From Bacteroidetes bacterium UBA7662 (GTDB lineage: Bacteria > Bacteroidota > Bacteroidia > UBA7662), in the NCBI GenBank assembly GCA_002483345.1, contig DLHS01000016.1:55516-119515 (forward strand): DNA of 64,000 nt, written 5' to 3'. This document shows positions 26,236-35,619 of this stretch, piece by piece. Positions within the stretch are counted from its first letter, which is position 1. The number at the start of each line of letters is the position of its first letter. Made by a program: the position numbers and the translations under genes. The notes under the pieces are model-generated. The model was not told the DNA's origin and did not search any database. It saw only the letters and a list, made by a program, of their open reading frames with translations.

Positions 26236-27459
26236 TCAGATACTAAGAAGCATCCTGGCAGGATCTTCCAGATATTCCTTGACGCGGAACAGAAAACTGA
26301 CCGATTCTTTACCGTCGATGATGCGGTGGTCGTAGCTGAGCGCGATGTACATGACAGGGCGAATGACCACCTCACCCTGCAACGCAATGGGTCGTTCCAC
26401 GATGTTGTGCATGCCCAGAATAGCCGACTGTGGTGCATTGATGATGGGTGTGCTGAGCATAGAGCCAAACACTCCGCCATTGGTGATGGTAAAGGTACCC
26501 CCGGTCATTTCCTCAATTGTCAGCGCATTTTCACGGGCCTTTTTCGCCAGGCGACCAATCTCCGCTTCAATCTCGTGGAGTGACAGGGTCTCGGCATTGC
26601 GAATTACCGGTACAACCAGACCACGCGGTGCAGAAACCGCGATGCTGATGTCACAGAAATCGTTGTAAACAATCTCATCTCCATCAATCATGGCATTTAC
26701 ACCCGGGAATTCCTGTAGCGCCAGGCAGACGGCTCTGGTGAAAAACGACATAAAGCCGAGATTCACTCCATACTTTTCTTTGAATTTATCCTTGTAACGG
26801 CTCCGAAGCTCCATCAGCGGTCCCATATTCACCTCATTGAAAGTGGTAAGCATGGCTGTTTCGCTTTTTACCGCCACCAAACGCCGGGCAACGGTTTTGC
26901 GCAGCTGACTCATACGCTCACGGCGCTGGCCTCTGCTACCGGCCGCTGCTTTGGGTGTGCTTGCAGGGGCAGGGGCCGGTGCTGCAGGTGCTGCTTTGGG
27001 CTGGGCCTGCATAGCATCTTCTTTAGTGATGCGGCCATCTTTACCGGTACCGGTGACAGCGGTTGCCTCCATTCCTTTTTCAGCCAGTATTTTGGCTGCT
27101 GCAGGCGACGGATGTCCGGCAGCATAACTGTCGGTGGTAGCAGTAGTGGTGGTAGCGGCGGCTGGTGCCGGTGCAGAAGTTTCAGCAGCCGGGGTTGCTG
27201 CTGGTGCGGCAGCAGGTGCGGCAGCAGAAGTATCCAGACTGCATACAACATCGCCGATGGCCAGGGTGGCACCTTCGGGGGCGATGATTTTGAGGATGCC
27301 TGCTTGTTCCGCATTGAGTTCCATGGTGGCCTTGTCGGTCTCCAGTTCACACAATACGTCGTCCATCTTCACATAATCACCATCTTTTTTCAGCCATTTG
27401 GCGATCACTACTTCGCTGATCGACTCTCCGAGGGCTGGAATTTTGACTTCAATGGCCAT
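26236..27459 (-). CDS. sucB: dihydrolipoyllysine-residue succinyltransferase (E2 of 2-oxoglutarate dehydrogenase)
   Basis: This 407-residue enzyme is the TCA-cycle E2. A single lipoyl domain (1-78) has the lipoylated lysine at residue 43 in ETDKATMEL. An Ala/Pro/Thr-rich linker leads to the E1/E3-binding domain (PSPAAAKILAEKG near 118) and, after a second Ala/Pro linker, to the catalytic domain with LSYDHRIIDGKESV near the end. The linker pattern and the downstream position to sucA favour succinyl over acetyl transfer. It begins 12 bases after sucA ends, so they form an operon. Confidence 0.93.
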   Translation of the reverse strand: MAIEVKIPALGESISEVVIAKWLKKDGDYVKMDDVLCELETDKATMELNAEQAGILKIIAPEGATLAIGDVVCSLDTSAAAPAAAPAATPAAETSAPAPAAATTTTATTDSYAAGHPSPAAAKILAEKGMEATAVTGTGKDGRITKEDAMQAQPKAAPAAPAPAPASTPKAAAGSRGQRRERMSQLRKTVARRLVAVKSETAMLTTFNEVNMGPLMELRSRYKDKFKEKYGVNLGFMSFFTRAVCLALQEFPGVNAMIDGDEIVYNDFCDISIAVSAPRGLVVPVIRNAETLSLHEIEAEIGRLAKKARENALTIEEMTGGTFTITNGGVFGSMLSTPIINAPQSAILGMHNIVERPIALQGEVVIRPVMYIALSYDHRIIDGKESVSFLFRVKEYLEDPARMLLSI

Positions 27460-27471
27460 CTTATCTGCTTA

Positions 27472-30186
27472 TTAAAGGGTAAATGCTTTATTGATGATAT
27501 CCTGTTGCTCGCGTTCGTGCACCTTGGCATAACCGGTTGCCGGCGATGCACTGGATTTACGACTGATAAGCTCCAGGTGTTTGTTTTGCTCATAACGGAG
27601 CATGTAGGTCCAGGCACCCATGTTTTTGGGTTCTTCCTGTACCCAGTAGAAATCGGCTTTGGCATATTTATCATACACCGCCTGCAACTGCTTCTCAGCC
27701 ATGGGGTAGACCTGCTCAATGCGGACAATGGCAATGTCCCTGCGTTTTTCCTGCTGCTGACGGGCCAGCAAATCGTAGTACAATTTACCGGTACACAAAA
27801 GCACCCGCTTGACCTTCTTCACATCGGCATAGGTATCGTCGATGATCTCGCGGAAACCACCTTTGGTAAGCTCGTCTACGGATGACACACAAAGCGGATG
27901 ACGCAACAAGGCTTTGGGCGACATCACAATCAATGGCTTGCGGAACTCCCAGCTTTGCTGGCGACGCAGCAGGTGGAAGAAGTTGGCCGGCGTCGTGACA
28001 TTGGCAACCACCATATTCAGTTCGGCAGCCAGTTGCAGAAAACGCTCGGGACGGGCATTGGAGTGCTCAGGGCCCTGGCCCTCGTAACCGTGTGGCAACA
28101 ACATAACCAGGCCGCTCATCTTCCGCCATTTTGATTCACCCGAGCTGATGAACTGGTCGATGATGGTTTGTGCCCCATTGGCAAAATCACCGAACTGGGC
28201 CTCCCAGATGGTCAGTACATTGGGGGATGTGATGGAATAACCGTATTCAAAACCAAGTACAGCATATTCCGACAGCAAAGAGTTGTAAATGCTGAACCGC
28301 CCCTGCTTTTCGCGGACATAATTCAGATTGACGTATAAGTCATTGGTCTTTTCATCTCTGACAGCGGCATGCCGGTGAGAGAAAGTCCCCCGGATAACAT
28401 CCTGACCTGTGATACGGATTTTTTTACCTTCGGCGAGCATGCTGCCGTACGACAACAACTCACCCATCGACCAGTTGATGGTATTCTTCTGGTACAATTC
28501 GGCCCTTTCGTCGAGTACTTTCTGAACTTTTTTGATGGGTGAAAAGCCTTCCGGAACCTTGGTGAGGGCACTGATAACCTCATCCAGTATTTTTTTGTCG
28601 ACACCGGTAGCGGGCGATTGTTCGAAATCGTCGTAGGTCGATTTACGCATATTTTCCCACTCTTTGTCAAGCGCATGGGGTTTGTACGGAACGGCATTTT
28701 GTTTCACCAGGTTCAGCCGATCCTGCAGCAGATTTTTAAAATCCTCCTCCATTTGATGCGCTAGTTTTTCATCAATATCTCCTCTGGCGATGAGGGTCTG
28801 CTGATATACTTCCCGGGGGTTAGCGTGTTCGTCGATGAGTTTGTAGAGGGTAGGCTGGGTGAATTTCGGTTCGTCCGACTCGTTGTGGCCGTGCCTGCGG
28901 TAGCAAAGCATGTCCACAAAAATATCCTGCTTGAAAAGCTGACGGAATTCTATCGCAAATTCTATCGCAAAGGTCACTGCCTCTGCATCGTCTCCATTCA
29001 CGTGCAATACAGGCACATCGATGGCTTTGGCAACAGCCGTGCAGTAATCAGACGTACGGGCATCATCAAAATCTGTCGTGAAACCGATCTGGTTGTTGAT
29101 GACAAAATGCAGCGAACCACCGGTATGGAAGCCTTTGAGCTGCGACATCTGCGCTACCTCTGTCACCACGCCCTGACCAGCCACGGCTGCATCGCCATGT
29201 ATGAGTACCGGCAGGATGCGGTTGTAATCTTTAGCATACAACAGGTCGGCTTTGGCACGTACAAATCCTTCCAATACCGGATCAACAGCCTCCAGGTGAG
29301 ATGGGTTGGGTACCAGATCCAGCACAACTTTCTTCCCTGCCAGTGTATCAACCTGCGATGAAAACCCAAGGTGGTATTTAACGTCCCCATCGCCGAACGA
29401 CAGGTCGGGGTTGGCAATGCCTTCGAACTCGTTGAATATATATTCGTAGGTTTTGCCCAGCACATTGGCGAGCACATTCAAACGGCCGCGGTGTGCCATG
29501 CCGATGGCGATGGCATCGATGCCGAGTTCTGCCCCTTTCTGAATCACAGCATCGAGGGCTGGAATGGTATTCTCTCCGCCTTCGAGTGAAAAGCGTTTCT
29601 GACCTACATATTTTTTATGAAGAAAACTCTCGAAGGCTACTGCTTCGTTGAGTTTACTGAGAATACGTTTTTTCTTTTCTACCGTAAAATTGTAGTGGTA
29701 GGCTTCCTTTTCAAACTTATTCTTACACCAGTCGCGGATTTCGGTATTGCGGATGTGCATATACTCGATACCGATAGAGCGTGTGTAAATGGATTTCAGG
29801 CGATCGACAATTTCCTGCAGTGTGCCATTGGGTAAACCTATTAATTCACCGGCTGCAAAACGGGTTTTCAGATCAGCCTCTGAGAGGTTGTGAAATTTGA
29901 GGTCGGTACCAGGCTGCCGGTCTTTGCGGGGCCGGATCGGATTGGTCAGCGACAGCAGGTGTCCGCGGGAACGGTAGGCATGTATCAGGTGTACGACATG
30001 AATTTCTTTCTGCATTTGTTCCCCGGAAGCAGGAGGACCGGCTTCGCCGTGGTGTTGTGCAAACTCAAAGCCTTCAAAAAACTTACGCCAGCCCAGGTCG
30101 AGGGCATCGGGGTTTTCCTTGTACAGCTGAAAATAACCGTCGATCACTACAGGATCGGCATTGGCGATGTAAGAGAATTTATCCAT
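27472..30186 (-). CDS. sucA: 2-oxoglutarate dehydrogenase E1
   Basis: This thiamine-diphosphate enzyme of 904 residues decarboxylates 2-oxoglutarate in the TCA cycle. It starts MDKFSYIANADPVVIDGYFQLY and has the E1o signatures RGHLLSLTNP, GMAHRGRLNVLANVLGK, LHFVINNQIGFTT, CYRRHGHNESDEP and the C-terminal LLPHGYEGQGPEHSNARPER. The length is close to E. coli SucA (933). sucB follows directly. A TAACTTTG box precedes the start by 22 bases. Confidence 0.95.
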   Translation of the reverse strand: MDKFSYIANADPVVIDGYFQLYKENPDALDLGWRKFFEGFEFAQHHGEAGPPASGEQMQKEIHVVHLIHAYRSRGHLLSLTNPIRPRKDRQPGTDLKFHNLSEADLKTRFAAGELIGLPNGTLQEIVDRLKSIYTRSIGIEYMHIRNTEIRDWCKNKFEKEAYHYNFTVEKKKRILSKLNEAVAFESFLHKKYVGQKRFSLEGGENTIPALDAVIQKGAELGIDAIAIGMAHRGRLNVLANVLGKTYEYIFNEFEGIANPDLSFGDGDVKYHLGFSSQVDTLAGKKVVLDLVPNPSHLEAVDPVLEGFVRAKADLLYAKDYNRILPVLIHGDAAVAGQGVVTEVAQMSQLKGFHTGGSLHFVINNQIGFTTDFDDARTSDYCTAVAKAIDVPVLHVNGDDAEAVTFAIEFAIEFRQLFKQDIFVDMLCYRRHGHNESDEPKFTQPTLYKLIDEHANPREVYQQTLIARGDIDEKLAHQMEEDFKNLLQDRLNLVKQNAVPYKPHALDKEWENMRKSTYDDFEQSPATGVDKKILDEVISALTKVPEGFSPIKKVQKVLDERAELYQKNTINWSMGELLSYGSMLAEGKKIRITGQDVIRGTFSHRHAAVRDEKTNDLYVNLNYVREKQGRFSIYNSLLSEYAVLGFEYGYSITSPNVLTIWEAQFGDFANGAQTIIDQFISSGESKWRKMSGLVMLLPHGYEGQGPEHSNARPERFLQLAAELNMVVANVTTPANFFHLLRRQQSWEFRKPLIVMSPKALLRHPLCVSSVDELTKGGFREIIDDTYADVKKVKRVLLCTGKLYYDLLARQQQEKRRDIAIVRIEQVYPMAEKQLQAVYDKYAKADFYWVQEEPKNMGAWTYMLRYEQNKHLELISRKSSASPATGYAKVHEREQQDIINKAFTL

Positions 30187-30208
30187 TTCGGTCTGATAAG
30201 ACTGGCGG

Positions 30209-30216
30209 CAAAGTTA
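30209..30216 (-). promoter_or_regulatory. -7 element TAACTTTG of the sucAB promoter
   Basis: The minus-strand sequence matches TAnnTTTG and ends 22 bases before the sucA ATG. A TTG occurs 14 bases upstream rather than 19. A 7-bp palindrome ATGTTGC-TTAT-GCAACAT (30288-30305) lies farther upstream and could be an operator. Confidence 0.45.
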
Positions 30217-30420
30217 AGAAGACTCTACTGCAATCTAGCCTTTTTAGACTGATATTAAATGCGAAAGGAGGTCTTTAGGGTATTTTTATGTTGCTTATGC
30301 AACATATTTTCTCAGAGCGTGGACAGAATGCCTGAAAAGCACACAGTCAAAAAGCCCCTGAGCCTTTTAAAATCCTCCTTTTGCTTTAAAATTGCTGGAA
30401 GCAGCCGGCACAGCTGAAAA

Positions 30421-31569
30421 CTACATCAGTTTTTTAAGCCACCGGCGCAGACGGGCCGAGCGGGCACCCAAACCCCCTGCCAGGTCGAGCAGCCAGTACT
30501 GGTCGGCAAAAGTATTTACCATCCAGGCCTTGTTGCGCATTTCCGACCACCATTTGCGGTGGATTTCATGGGTATAAGCCTCCAGGAATTCAGCGCTGAA
30601 ATCCTGTTTCTCAAAGCTGCTTCTGGCAGTGGTCGCAGCCAGCTGGCCGCTGATGATGCCGAGCATAATGCCTTCTCCGTTGCTCGGATCGATGAGGGAG
30701 GCGGCATCTCCGACGAGCATATATCCATCTCCCGATATTGTAAAACGTTTGGAGAAGAAAGGCAGTCCAAATCCCGCCAGGTTCCCCTCCAGCTGCGCCT
30801 TGCCCAATTTCTGCTGCAGCACAGGCGACGCATCGACAAACTGCCAGAATCTTTCCTTCAGATCGACCTTGTGCCGGGTGATATAACGTGAATGCATGCC
30901 CAGACCAACATTGGCCGATGTGGGAGATACAGGAAACAGCCAGAAATAGCCCGGAACTACGTCTTTGTGGATATAGACTTCATTCACAGCCTCTTCTATA
31001 TTTTCTACGCCGGTGAAATATGCCCGGACAGACCCCCCGTAATGTTCCCGGTCGACTTTATAACCGGCCAGGTTTTTGGCAACCACGGAATGTGCACCAT
31101 CTGCCCCGATGATCAGGGTAGATTCAAAATGAGCCCCGCTCTTGGTCCGCAGACTGAAACCGGAAGTGGTTCGATGGATTTCCTGTACCCCATCCCCGCC
31201 GAAAAAGTCTGTAGAGCCTTCTTCCAACACTTCCTCCAGCAATAGATTATCAAAATGTTCCCGGCGCATGGTATAAGAAGTCAATACCCATTCAAACTGC
31301 ATGGGTGTATGGTCGCCTACATACAAACGGGTGCTTTTATTAACAGCTTTTTCCGGAAAGGAAACCAGTTTTTCATAGAGCGCGGGCGAGATTTCCCGGA
31401 TAGCCCGTATACCTTTACCAGCCACAAAATCACCACAGATTTTGTCACGGGGGAAACTGGCTTTGTCGAGTAATGCCACTTTCAAACCTGCCCCAATCAG
31501 CGACAAGGCTGTGCTTGTTCCGGCAGGACCGGCCCCTACAATGATGATATCGTATTTTCTCACTTCCAT
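30421..31569 (-). CDS. geranylgeranyl-reductase-family FAD-dependent oxidoreductase
   Basis: The flavoprotein has 382 residues from the ATG at 31569. It has the FAD dinucleotide motif IIVGAGPAGTSTALSL, the DKICGDF region typical of geranylgeranyl reductases and related halogenase-like enzymes, the middle NAD(P)-type motif IIGADGAHSVVAK and the second FAD motif YMLVGDAASLIDPSNGEGI. In Bacteroidota such enzymes may reduce isoprenoid chains of quinones, polyprenols or carotenoids. No isoprenoid gene is beside it, so the substrate is open. It is divergent from the TIGR01777 gene. Confidence 0.75.
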   Translation of the reverse strand: MEVRKYDIIIVGAGPAGTSTALSLIGAGLKVALLDKASFPRDKICGDFVAGKGIRAIREISPALYEKLVSFPEKAVNKSTRLYVGDHTPMQFEWVLTSYTMRREHFDNLLLEEVLEEGSTDFFGGDGVQEIHRTTSGFSLRTKSGAHFESTLIIGADGAHSVVAKNLAGYKVDREHYGGSVRAYFTGVENIEEAVNEVYIHKDVVPGYFWLFPVSPTSANVGLGMHSRYITRHKVDLKERFWQFVDASPVLQQKLGKAQLEGNLAGFGLPFFSKRFTISGDGYMLVGDAASLIDPSNGEGIMLGIISGQLAATTARSSFEKQDFSAEFLEAYTHEIHRKWWSEMRNKAWMVNTFADQYWLLDLAGGLGARSARLRRWLKKLM

Positions 31570-31726
31570 TTTAGAAAACACGAGTATCCGCAAAGTTGTC
31601 TGCAACACAAAATATCAGCCGGATTTTTCGCATGCTAACCGACTTTGACCTTATCAAAGGCAGCCTTCTCTCTTTTTTTACCATATTTACTACAACCACT
31701 GCCCCGTCAGTTCGTTAAATATCAGT

Positions 31727-32629
31727 ATGGCAAAAATTCTTATCACAGGAGGTTCCGGATTATTAGGCAGGCGTATCACTGCCATGTTGCTGGCGCGTGG
31801 CGATGAAGTGGTGCATCTGAGCCGGGAGGCAAAAAATGGTCTGGTTAAAAGCTACGCCTGGAATATTGCCCAGGAACAACTGGATACGGCGGCTTTCGGG
31901 GGTGTCGACCACATCATTCACCTTGCCGGTGCAGGCATTGCGGATAGCCGCTGGACAGCTTCACGCAAAAAGGAAATATTGGAAAGCCGGACCAAAGGTA
32001 CCCGTTTGCTCGTCGACGCGCTGGAATGGCTGCCTAAAAAGCCTAAAACCTTTGTCAGTGCTTCTGCTATTGGCTATTACGGAGATGTCAGCGACCGGCT
32101 TTGTACGGAAGCAAGTCCTCCTGGTCAGGATTTTCTGGCGGAAGTCTGTGCTGCCTGGGAGCAGGAAAGTATGCGGGCTGCGCCTTTGTTGAGAACTGCC
32201 ATCGTACGGATCGGAATTGTCTTGTCAACGGAGGGGGGTGCTTTACCGAAGCTCATGCTCCCATTCCGTTTATATGCAGGAGCAGTGCTGGGTTCAGGCC
32301 GGCAGTTCATGAGCTGGGTACACATCGATGATCTGGCGCGGCTTTTCATCCACCTGATAGATGAGCCTGAAACTGAAGGGATTTACAACGGTGTTGCACC
32401 GATACCGGAAACGCATTATACGCTGATGAAAGCGCTGAGTATCGCCTTGAAACGGCCCTTGTGGCTGTGGGTGCCTGGTATTTTCCTGCGACTGGCACTT
32501 GGAGAGATGGCTATCACGGTTTTAACCGGACAACAGGTTTCAGATGAAAAAGTCATGCAGAGCGGCTTCCGTTTTCAATACGGCAACATACACAGTGCCC
32601 TCCGGGCATTACTTCATGTGAAAAGTTAG
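31727..32629 (+). CDS. TIGR01777-family NAD-dependent epimerase/dehydratase
   Basis: This SDR-like protein of 300 residues has an N-terminal GGSGLLGRRIT nucleotide-binding motif, HLAGAGIADSRW, the SASAIGYYGD active-site segment and a C-terminal DUF1731-type region (TGQQVSDEKVMQSGFRFQY). This is the YfcH/TIGR01777 family, whose reaction is unknown. It ends 10 bases before the convergent NlpC/P60 gene. The family call is strong; the function is not. Confidence 0.85.
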   Translation: MAKILITGGSGLLGRRITAMLLARGDEVVHLSREAKNGLVKSYAWNIAQEQLDTAAFGGVDHIIHLAGAGIADSRWTASRKKEILESRTKGTRLLVDALEWLPKKPKTFVSASAIGYYGDVSDRLCTEASPPGQDFLAEVCAAWEQESMRAAPLLRTAIVRIGIVLSTEGGALPKLMLPFRLYAGAVLGSGRQFMSWVHIDDLARLFIHLIDEPETEGIYNGVAPIPETHYTLMKALSIALKRPLWLWVPGIFLRLALGEMAITVLTGQQVSDEKVMQSGFRFQYGNIHSALRALLHVKS

Positions 32630-32638
32630 CACAACACC

Positions 32639-33187
32639 TTACTCCGCCAGGCCTTCAGCCGGCCAACGCCCTGATTTATAATAATATCTCCGGTAATAGG
32701 GTTCGTTGAGATCGCTGATCATGACGCCACCCCTGGTAGTGGCATGGATGAATTTATCGTTTGACAAATAAAGTCCGACGTGTGAAATGCGTTTCTTCCT
32801 GATTTTGAAAAAGATGAGATCGCCTTCCTTTAAGGCTGTTTTTTCTACCGGTACAACCTTCCGGAAGATATCAGCGGAGCCTCCCGACAGCATGACCTGA
32901 TAAACGGAATCATACAACATGCTGACAAAACCCGAACAGTCGATGCCTTTCCTCGAACTTCCTCCATAGCGGTAGGGAGTACCCTTCCAGTCCTCAAAAA
33001 GATGAATTACCCGCGGGTTTTCAATCATACCCGGATGCAACTGATAACGCTCCGCCCATTGATGCAGCAGGCTGTCCTGGCAAAGGCTGTCAACACCCGG
33101 AAAATACGCTTGCGTGCTGTCACCGGAGCCGGCCTGAACCTGCAGGCTCATCAGAAAGAGCAGTGACAGTAACGTTATATTTCGCAT
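32639..33187 (-). CDS. NlpC/P60-family cell-wall peptidase
   Basis: This exported protein of 182 residues has a signal peptide (MRNITLLSLLFLMSLQVQAG) and a C-terminal NlpC/P60 domain. The catalytic cysteine is in GIDCSGFVSMLYD, and the histidines are in RISHVGLYL and FIHATTRGG. Such enzymes cut gamma-D-glutamyl-diaminopimelate or related peptide bonds in peptidoglycan. Just upstream a TTG-N19-TATTTTCG promoter-like pair occurs on the minus strand (33224-33195). The start is the only ATG before the signal peptide. Confidence 0.85.
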   Translation of the reverse strand: MRNITLLSLLFLMSLQVQAGSGDSTQAYFPGVDSLCQDSLLHQWAERYQLHPGMIENPRVIHLFEDWKGTPYRYGGSSRKGIDCSGFVSMLYDSVYQVMLSGGSADIFRKVVPVEKTALKEGDLIFFKIRKKRISHVGLYLSNDKFIHATTRGGVMISDLNEPYYRRYYYKSGRWPAEGLAE

Positions 33188-33194
33188 AGGGTCA

Positions 33195-33224
33195 CGAAAA
33201 TAGACCTTCCTGACCGGACGGCAA
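33195..33224 (-). promoter_or_regulatory. possible promoter of the NlpC/P60 gene
   Basis: On the minus strand TTG (33224-33222) is followed after exactly 19 bases by TATTTTCG (33202-33195), one base off TAnnTTTG. It ends seven bases before the ATG, so the leader would be nearly absent. Confidence 0.3.
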
Positions 33225-33268
33225 GCCGATTTAACGAATACTTAACTAAAAAGGCGGCTACGGCACCC

Positions 33269-34906
33269 TTATGGCTGCTGATAAACTATTTTACCGTTGA
33301 TGACCGTTTTCCTGACTTTCGCCTTCAGGATAGCAGGTCCGTCGGCGCGGAGTAAATCGGTATCGAGCAGGATAAAATCAGCATTTTTGCCTGCCTCCAG
33401 GCTACCCTTTTCTGCTTCCTCAAACTGTCCCCAGGCTGCCCAGATCGTCATGCCCCGGAGGGCATTTTCACGACTGAGTCGTTGTTCCGGCAAAAAACCG
33501 CCTTCGGGCCAGCCTTTGGCATCCTGCCGGAAGATTGCCGCGTAAAATGTACGCAGCGGGTCAATACCCTCTACCGGAAAATCAGTTCCCAGTACCACCA
33601 TGCCCCTTTGATTCAGCAAACTCTGATAGGGGTATGCATACCGGATGCGTTCGGGGCCCAGTCTTTCCCCGGCCCAATACATATCGCTGGTGGCATGGGT
33701 AGGCTGAACAGATGGGATTACCTGCAAGGTTGCAAACCTTACCTGATCCACAGGTTGTACAACCTGCGCATGCTCAATCCGCCAGCGGTGGCTTTTGTCT
33801 GACCCGAAGGTGTGCTGATAAACATCCAGCACCAGCGCATTGGCAGCATCGCCTATACAATGGGTGTTCACCTGAAAGCCAGCCTTATACATAGAGTCGG
33901 CCTGACGGGTGAGTACTTCAACGGGGGTAAGCATCAACCCGCGATGGGGGCTGTGGTCGTGATAGGCCTCCTGCAGATAGGCACCCCGTGAACCGAGGGC
34001 GCCATCGGCATAAAACTTAAAGCTGCGGATGTGGACACGGTCGCTGCGTTTTGGTCCGCGGGGTAAATAGTACCGGATATTGGCAGGCGACGGGGTTATC
34101 ATTGGGTATATACCTATTTTCAGTGTTCCGGTTGCTTCCAGTTCCTGTAACAGACTAATCTGCAGACAATCAAGCCCTGCCTCTGCAACGGTGGTCAATC
34201 CAACCGCCAGGCAGCGATCCTGCGCATCGCGCATGGCTTGTTTCCAGGTGCCTGCATCTGGCTTCGGAACCACCGCATCTACCAGGGCAGTTGCATTATC
34301 AATTAGTATACCTGTTAAACGTCCGTTTTCGGTGCGTATGATGCCTCCGTCCAATTGCTGACCCGGCCGGATACCGGCCAGATCCAGGGCTTTCCCATTG
34401 GCCAGCATGGCATGACCATCGATGCGACTGAGCATTACAGGACGATCCGGGAAACGGCGGTCAAGATCGCGGCGGTCAGGCAGTTCTTTGGTTTCCCAGT
34501 CGTTCTGATCCCAGCCCCTGCCAATCAGCCAGCCTGCTGTTTTGATAGCTGCAAAACTATCCAGGCGTGAAAGCACCTGCTCCCAACTGCCGGTGCCGCT
34601 CAGGTCGACCTGCTGCAAACCCAATCCGTAATAACTGAAATGGCAGTGTGCGTCGAAAAAACCGGGATAAACCCACTGTCCTCCTGCATCCAGCAAACTA
34701 TCGGGACTGAATCGATCGCGGAGGCTGGCTTCATCACCTGTTGCCACAATTTTACCGCCGGCAACCACCATCGCTTCAGCGATGGTGAAAGCACTGTCGA
34801 CCGTATAGATGTGGGCATTAAAAATCAACAGATCGACTTTCTCCTTTGATTGGCAGCCCATTATCCCGAAAGCAGCTATCAGGCAGGCAAGGAAGTTCTT
34901 TTTCAT
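33269..34906 (-). CDS. YtcJ-like amidohydrolase lipoprotein
   Basis: This metal-dependent amidohydrolase has 545 residues from the ATG at 34906. The signal peptide ends in a lipobox (FGIMGC, cysteine near residue 18), so it is probably membrane-anchored. It has the metal-binding DAHCHFSYYG motif, a second histidine region in VNTHCIGDAA and HRWRIEHAQV, the aspartate in LGTDFPVEG, and the composite-domain ends (VDLLIFNAHIYTVD and NADFILLD). This is the YtcJ branch of the superfamily, with unknown natural substrates. The open frame extends to 34996, but that part overlaps the next gene and lacks conserved sequence. Confidence 0.85.
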   Translation of the reverse strand: MKKNFLACLIAAFGIMGCQSKEKVDLLIFNAHIYTVDSAFTIAEAMVVAGGKIVATGDEASLRDRFSPDSLLDAGGQWVYPGFFDAHCHFSYYGLGLQQVDLSGTGSWEQVLSRLDSFAAIKTAGWLIGRGWDQNDWETKELPDRRDLDRRFPDRPVMLSRIDGHAMLANGKALDLAGIRPGQQLDGGIIRTENGRLTGILIDNATALVDAVVPKPDAGTWKQAMRDAQDRCLAVGLTTVAEAGLDCLQISLLQELEATGTLKIGIYPMITPSPANIRYYLPRGPKRSDRVHIRSFKFYADGALGSRGAYLQEAYHDHSPHRGLMLTPVEVLTRQADSMYKAGFQVNTHCIGDAANALVLDVYQHTFGSDKSHRWRIEHAQVVQPVDQVRFATLQVIPSVQPTHATSDMYWAGERLGPERIRYAYPYQSLLNQRGMVVLGTDFPVEGIDPLRTFYAAIFRQDAKGWPEGGFLPEQRLSRENALRGMTIWAAWGQFEEAEKGSLEAGKNADFILLDTDLLRADGPAILKAKVRKTVINGKIVYQQP

Positions 34907-34923
34907 GCTGGTTGGAGTAAATA

Positions 34924-35586
34924 TCAACGACTCTGCAGGAATTCGGTTTTCAGGAGGGGGCAGATTTTGTAGCGTTCTTCCCGGGTATCGAGCCAAAGGG
35001 CATCCAGCAGGTGGTATACCTCGTCAATACCCCAACGTTCGCACCAACTGAAGGGGCCTGCCGGGTAATTGGTACCCAGTTGCATGCCCAGATCAATGTC
35101 CTGCCTGCTGGCAGTGCCTTCCTGCACTGTATAATAGGCCTCGTTGATGATCATGGCAATAACCCGTGGGGTGACCATGCCTACGCGGTCGCCGCAAATT
35201 TCGAGGGGCCAGCCGGCTATTGTTTTCAGCTGAGCCACTACTTCGTTATCTGCCGCTAACGGCGCGCTCAATTCCCAGCGATCCGCCTCCAGGCATCCCG
35301 GCAATGCGTTGATACCGGCAAAGCGTGTATGGGCAGCCGACGCACCCACCCCTGCCAAAACAGCAGCCAGCTGGATACGAACCGCATGCAGCAGAAACCT
35401 GGCTTGTTTGCTTCCCGCGTAAAGTGCTATGCGTTCCGGGAAACGGTCAAAGTCAAGGTCTACAACCAGTTCATAATCATCAAACCGATAACCAACAGGA
35501 CTTTCTGCGACATCAGCCTGCCAGCCGGTCCTGTTTTTAAATATTTCGGTTCTATCCTGACTTCCCAATAAAAGTATTTGCGGCAT
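34924..35586 (-). CDS. protein with 3-hydroxyacyl-CoA dehydrogenase C-terminal domain, no intact NAD domain
   Basis: From the ATG at 35586 the protein has 220 residues. The C-terminal half (about 125-200) matches the helical 3HCDH domain (GDRVGMVTPRVIAMIINEAY, DIDLGMQLGTNYPAGPFSW). The N-terminal half is shorter than the normal Rossmann domain and lacks a G-x-G-x-x-G motif. Full enzymes are about 280 residues. The upstream part of the frame (to 35772) is antisense to ridA and is not part of the gene. It may be a degenerate or non-catalytic relative. A TATCTTTG box precedes it (35611-35604, minus). Confidence 0.65.
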   Translation of the reverse strand: MPQILLLGSQDRTEIFKNRTGWQADVAESPVGYRFDDYELVVDLDFDRFPERIALYAGSKQARFLLHAVRIQLAAVLAGVGASAAHTRFAGINALPGCLEADRWELSAPLAADNEVVAQLKTIAGWPLEICGDRVGMVTPRVIAMIINEAYYTVQEGTASRQDIDLGMQLGTNYPAGPFSWCERWGIDEVYHLLDALWLDTREERYKICPLLKTEFLQSR

Positions 35587-35603
35587 GGTGGTATCTTGTG
35601 AAG

Positions 35604-35611
35604 CAAAGATA
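35604..35611 (-). promoter_or_regulatory. -7-like element upstream of the 3HCDH-domain gene
   Basis: TATCTTTG on the minus strand lies 17 bases before the ATG at 35586. There is no TTG at the expected spacing. Confidence 0.35.
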
Positions 35612-35619
35612 ACCAGCGC

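Noticed and set aside
27112..27885. 257-codon plus-strand frame rich in Gly, Ser and Cys
   Set aside because: Created by the complement of the Ala/Pro/Thr linker of sucB and the end of sucA.
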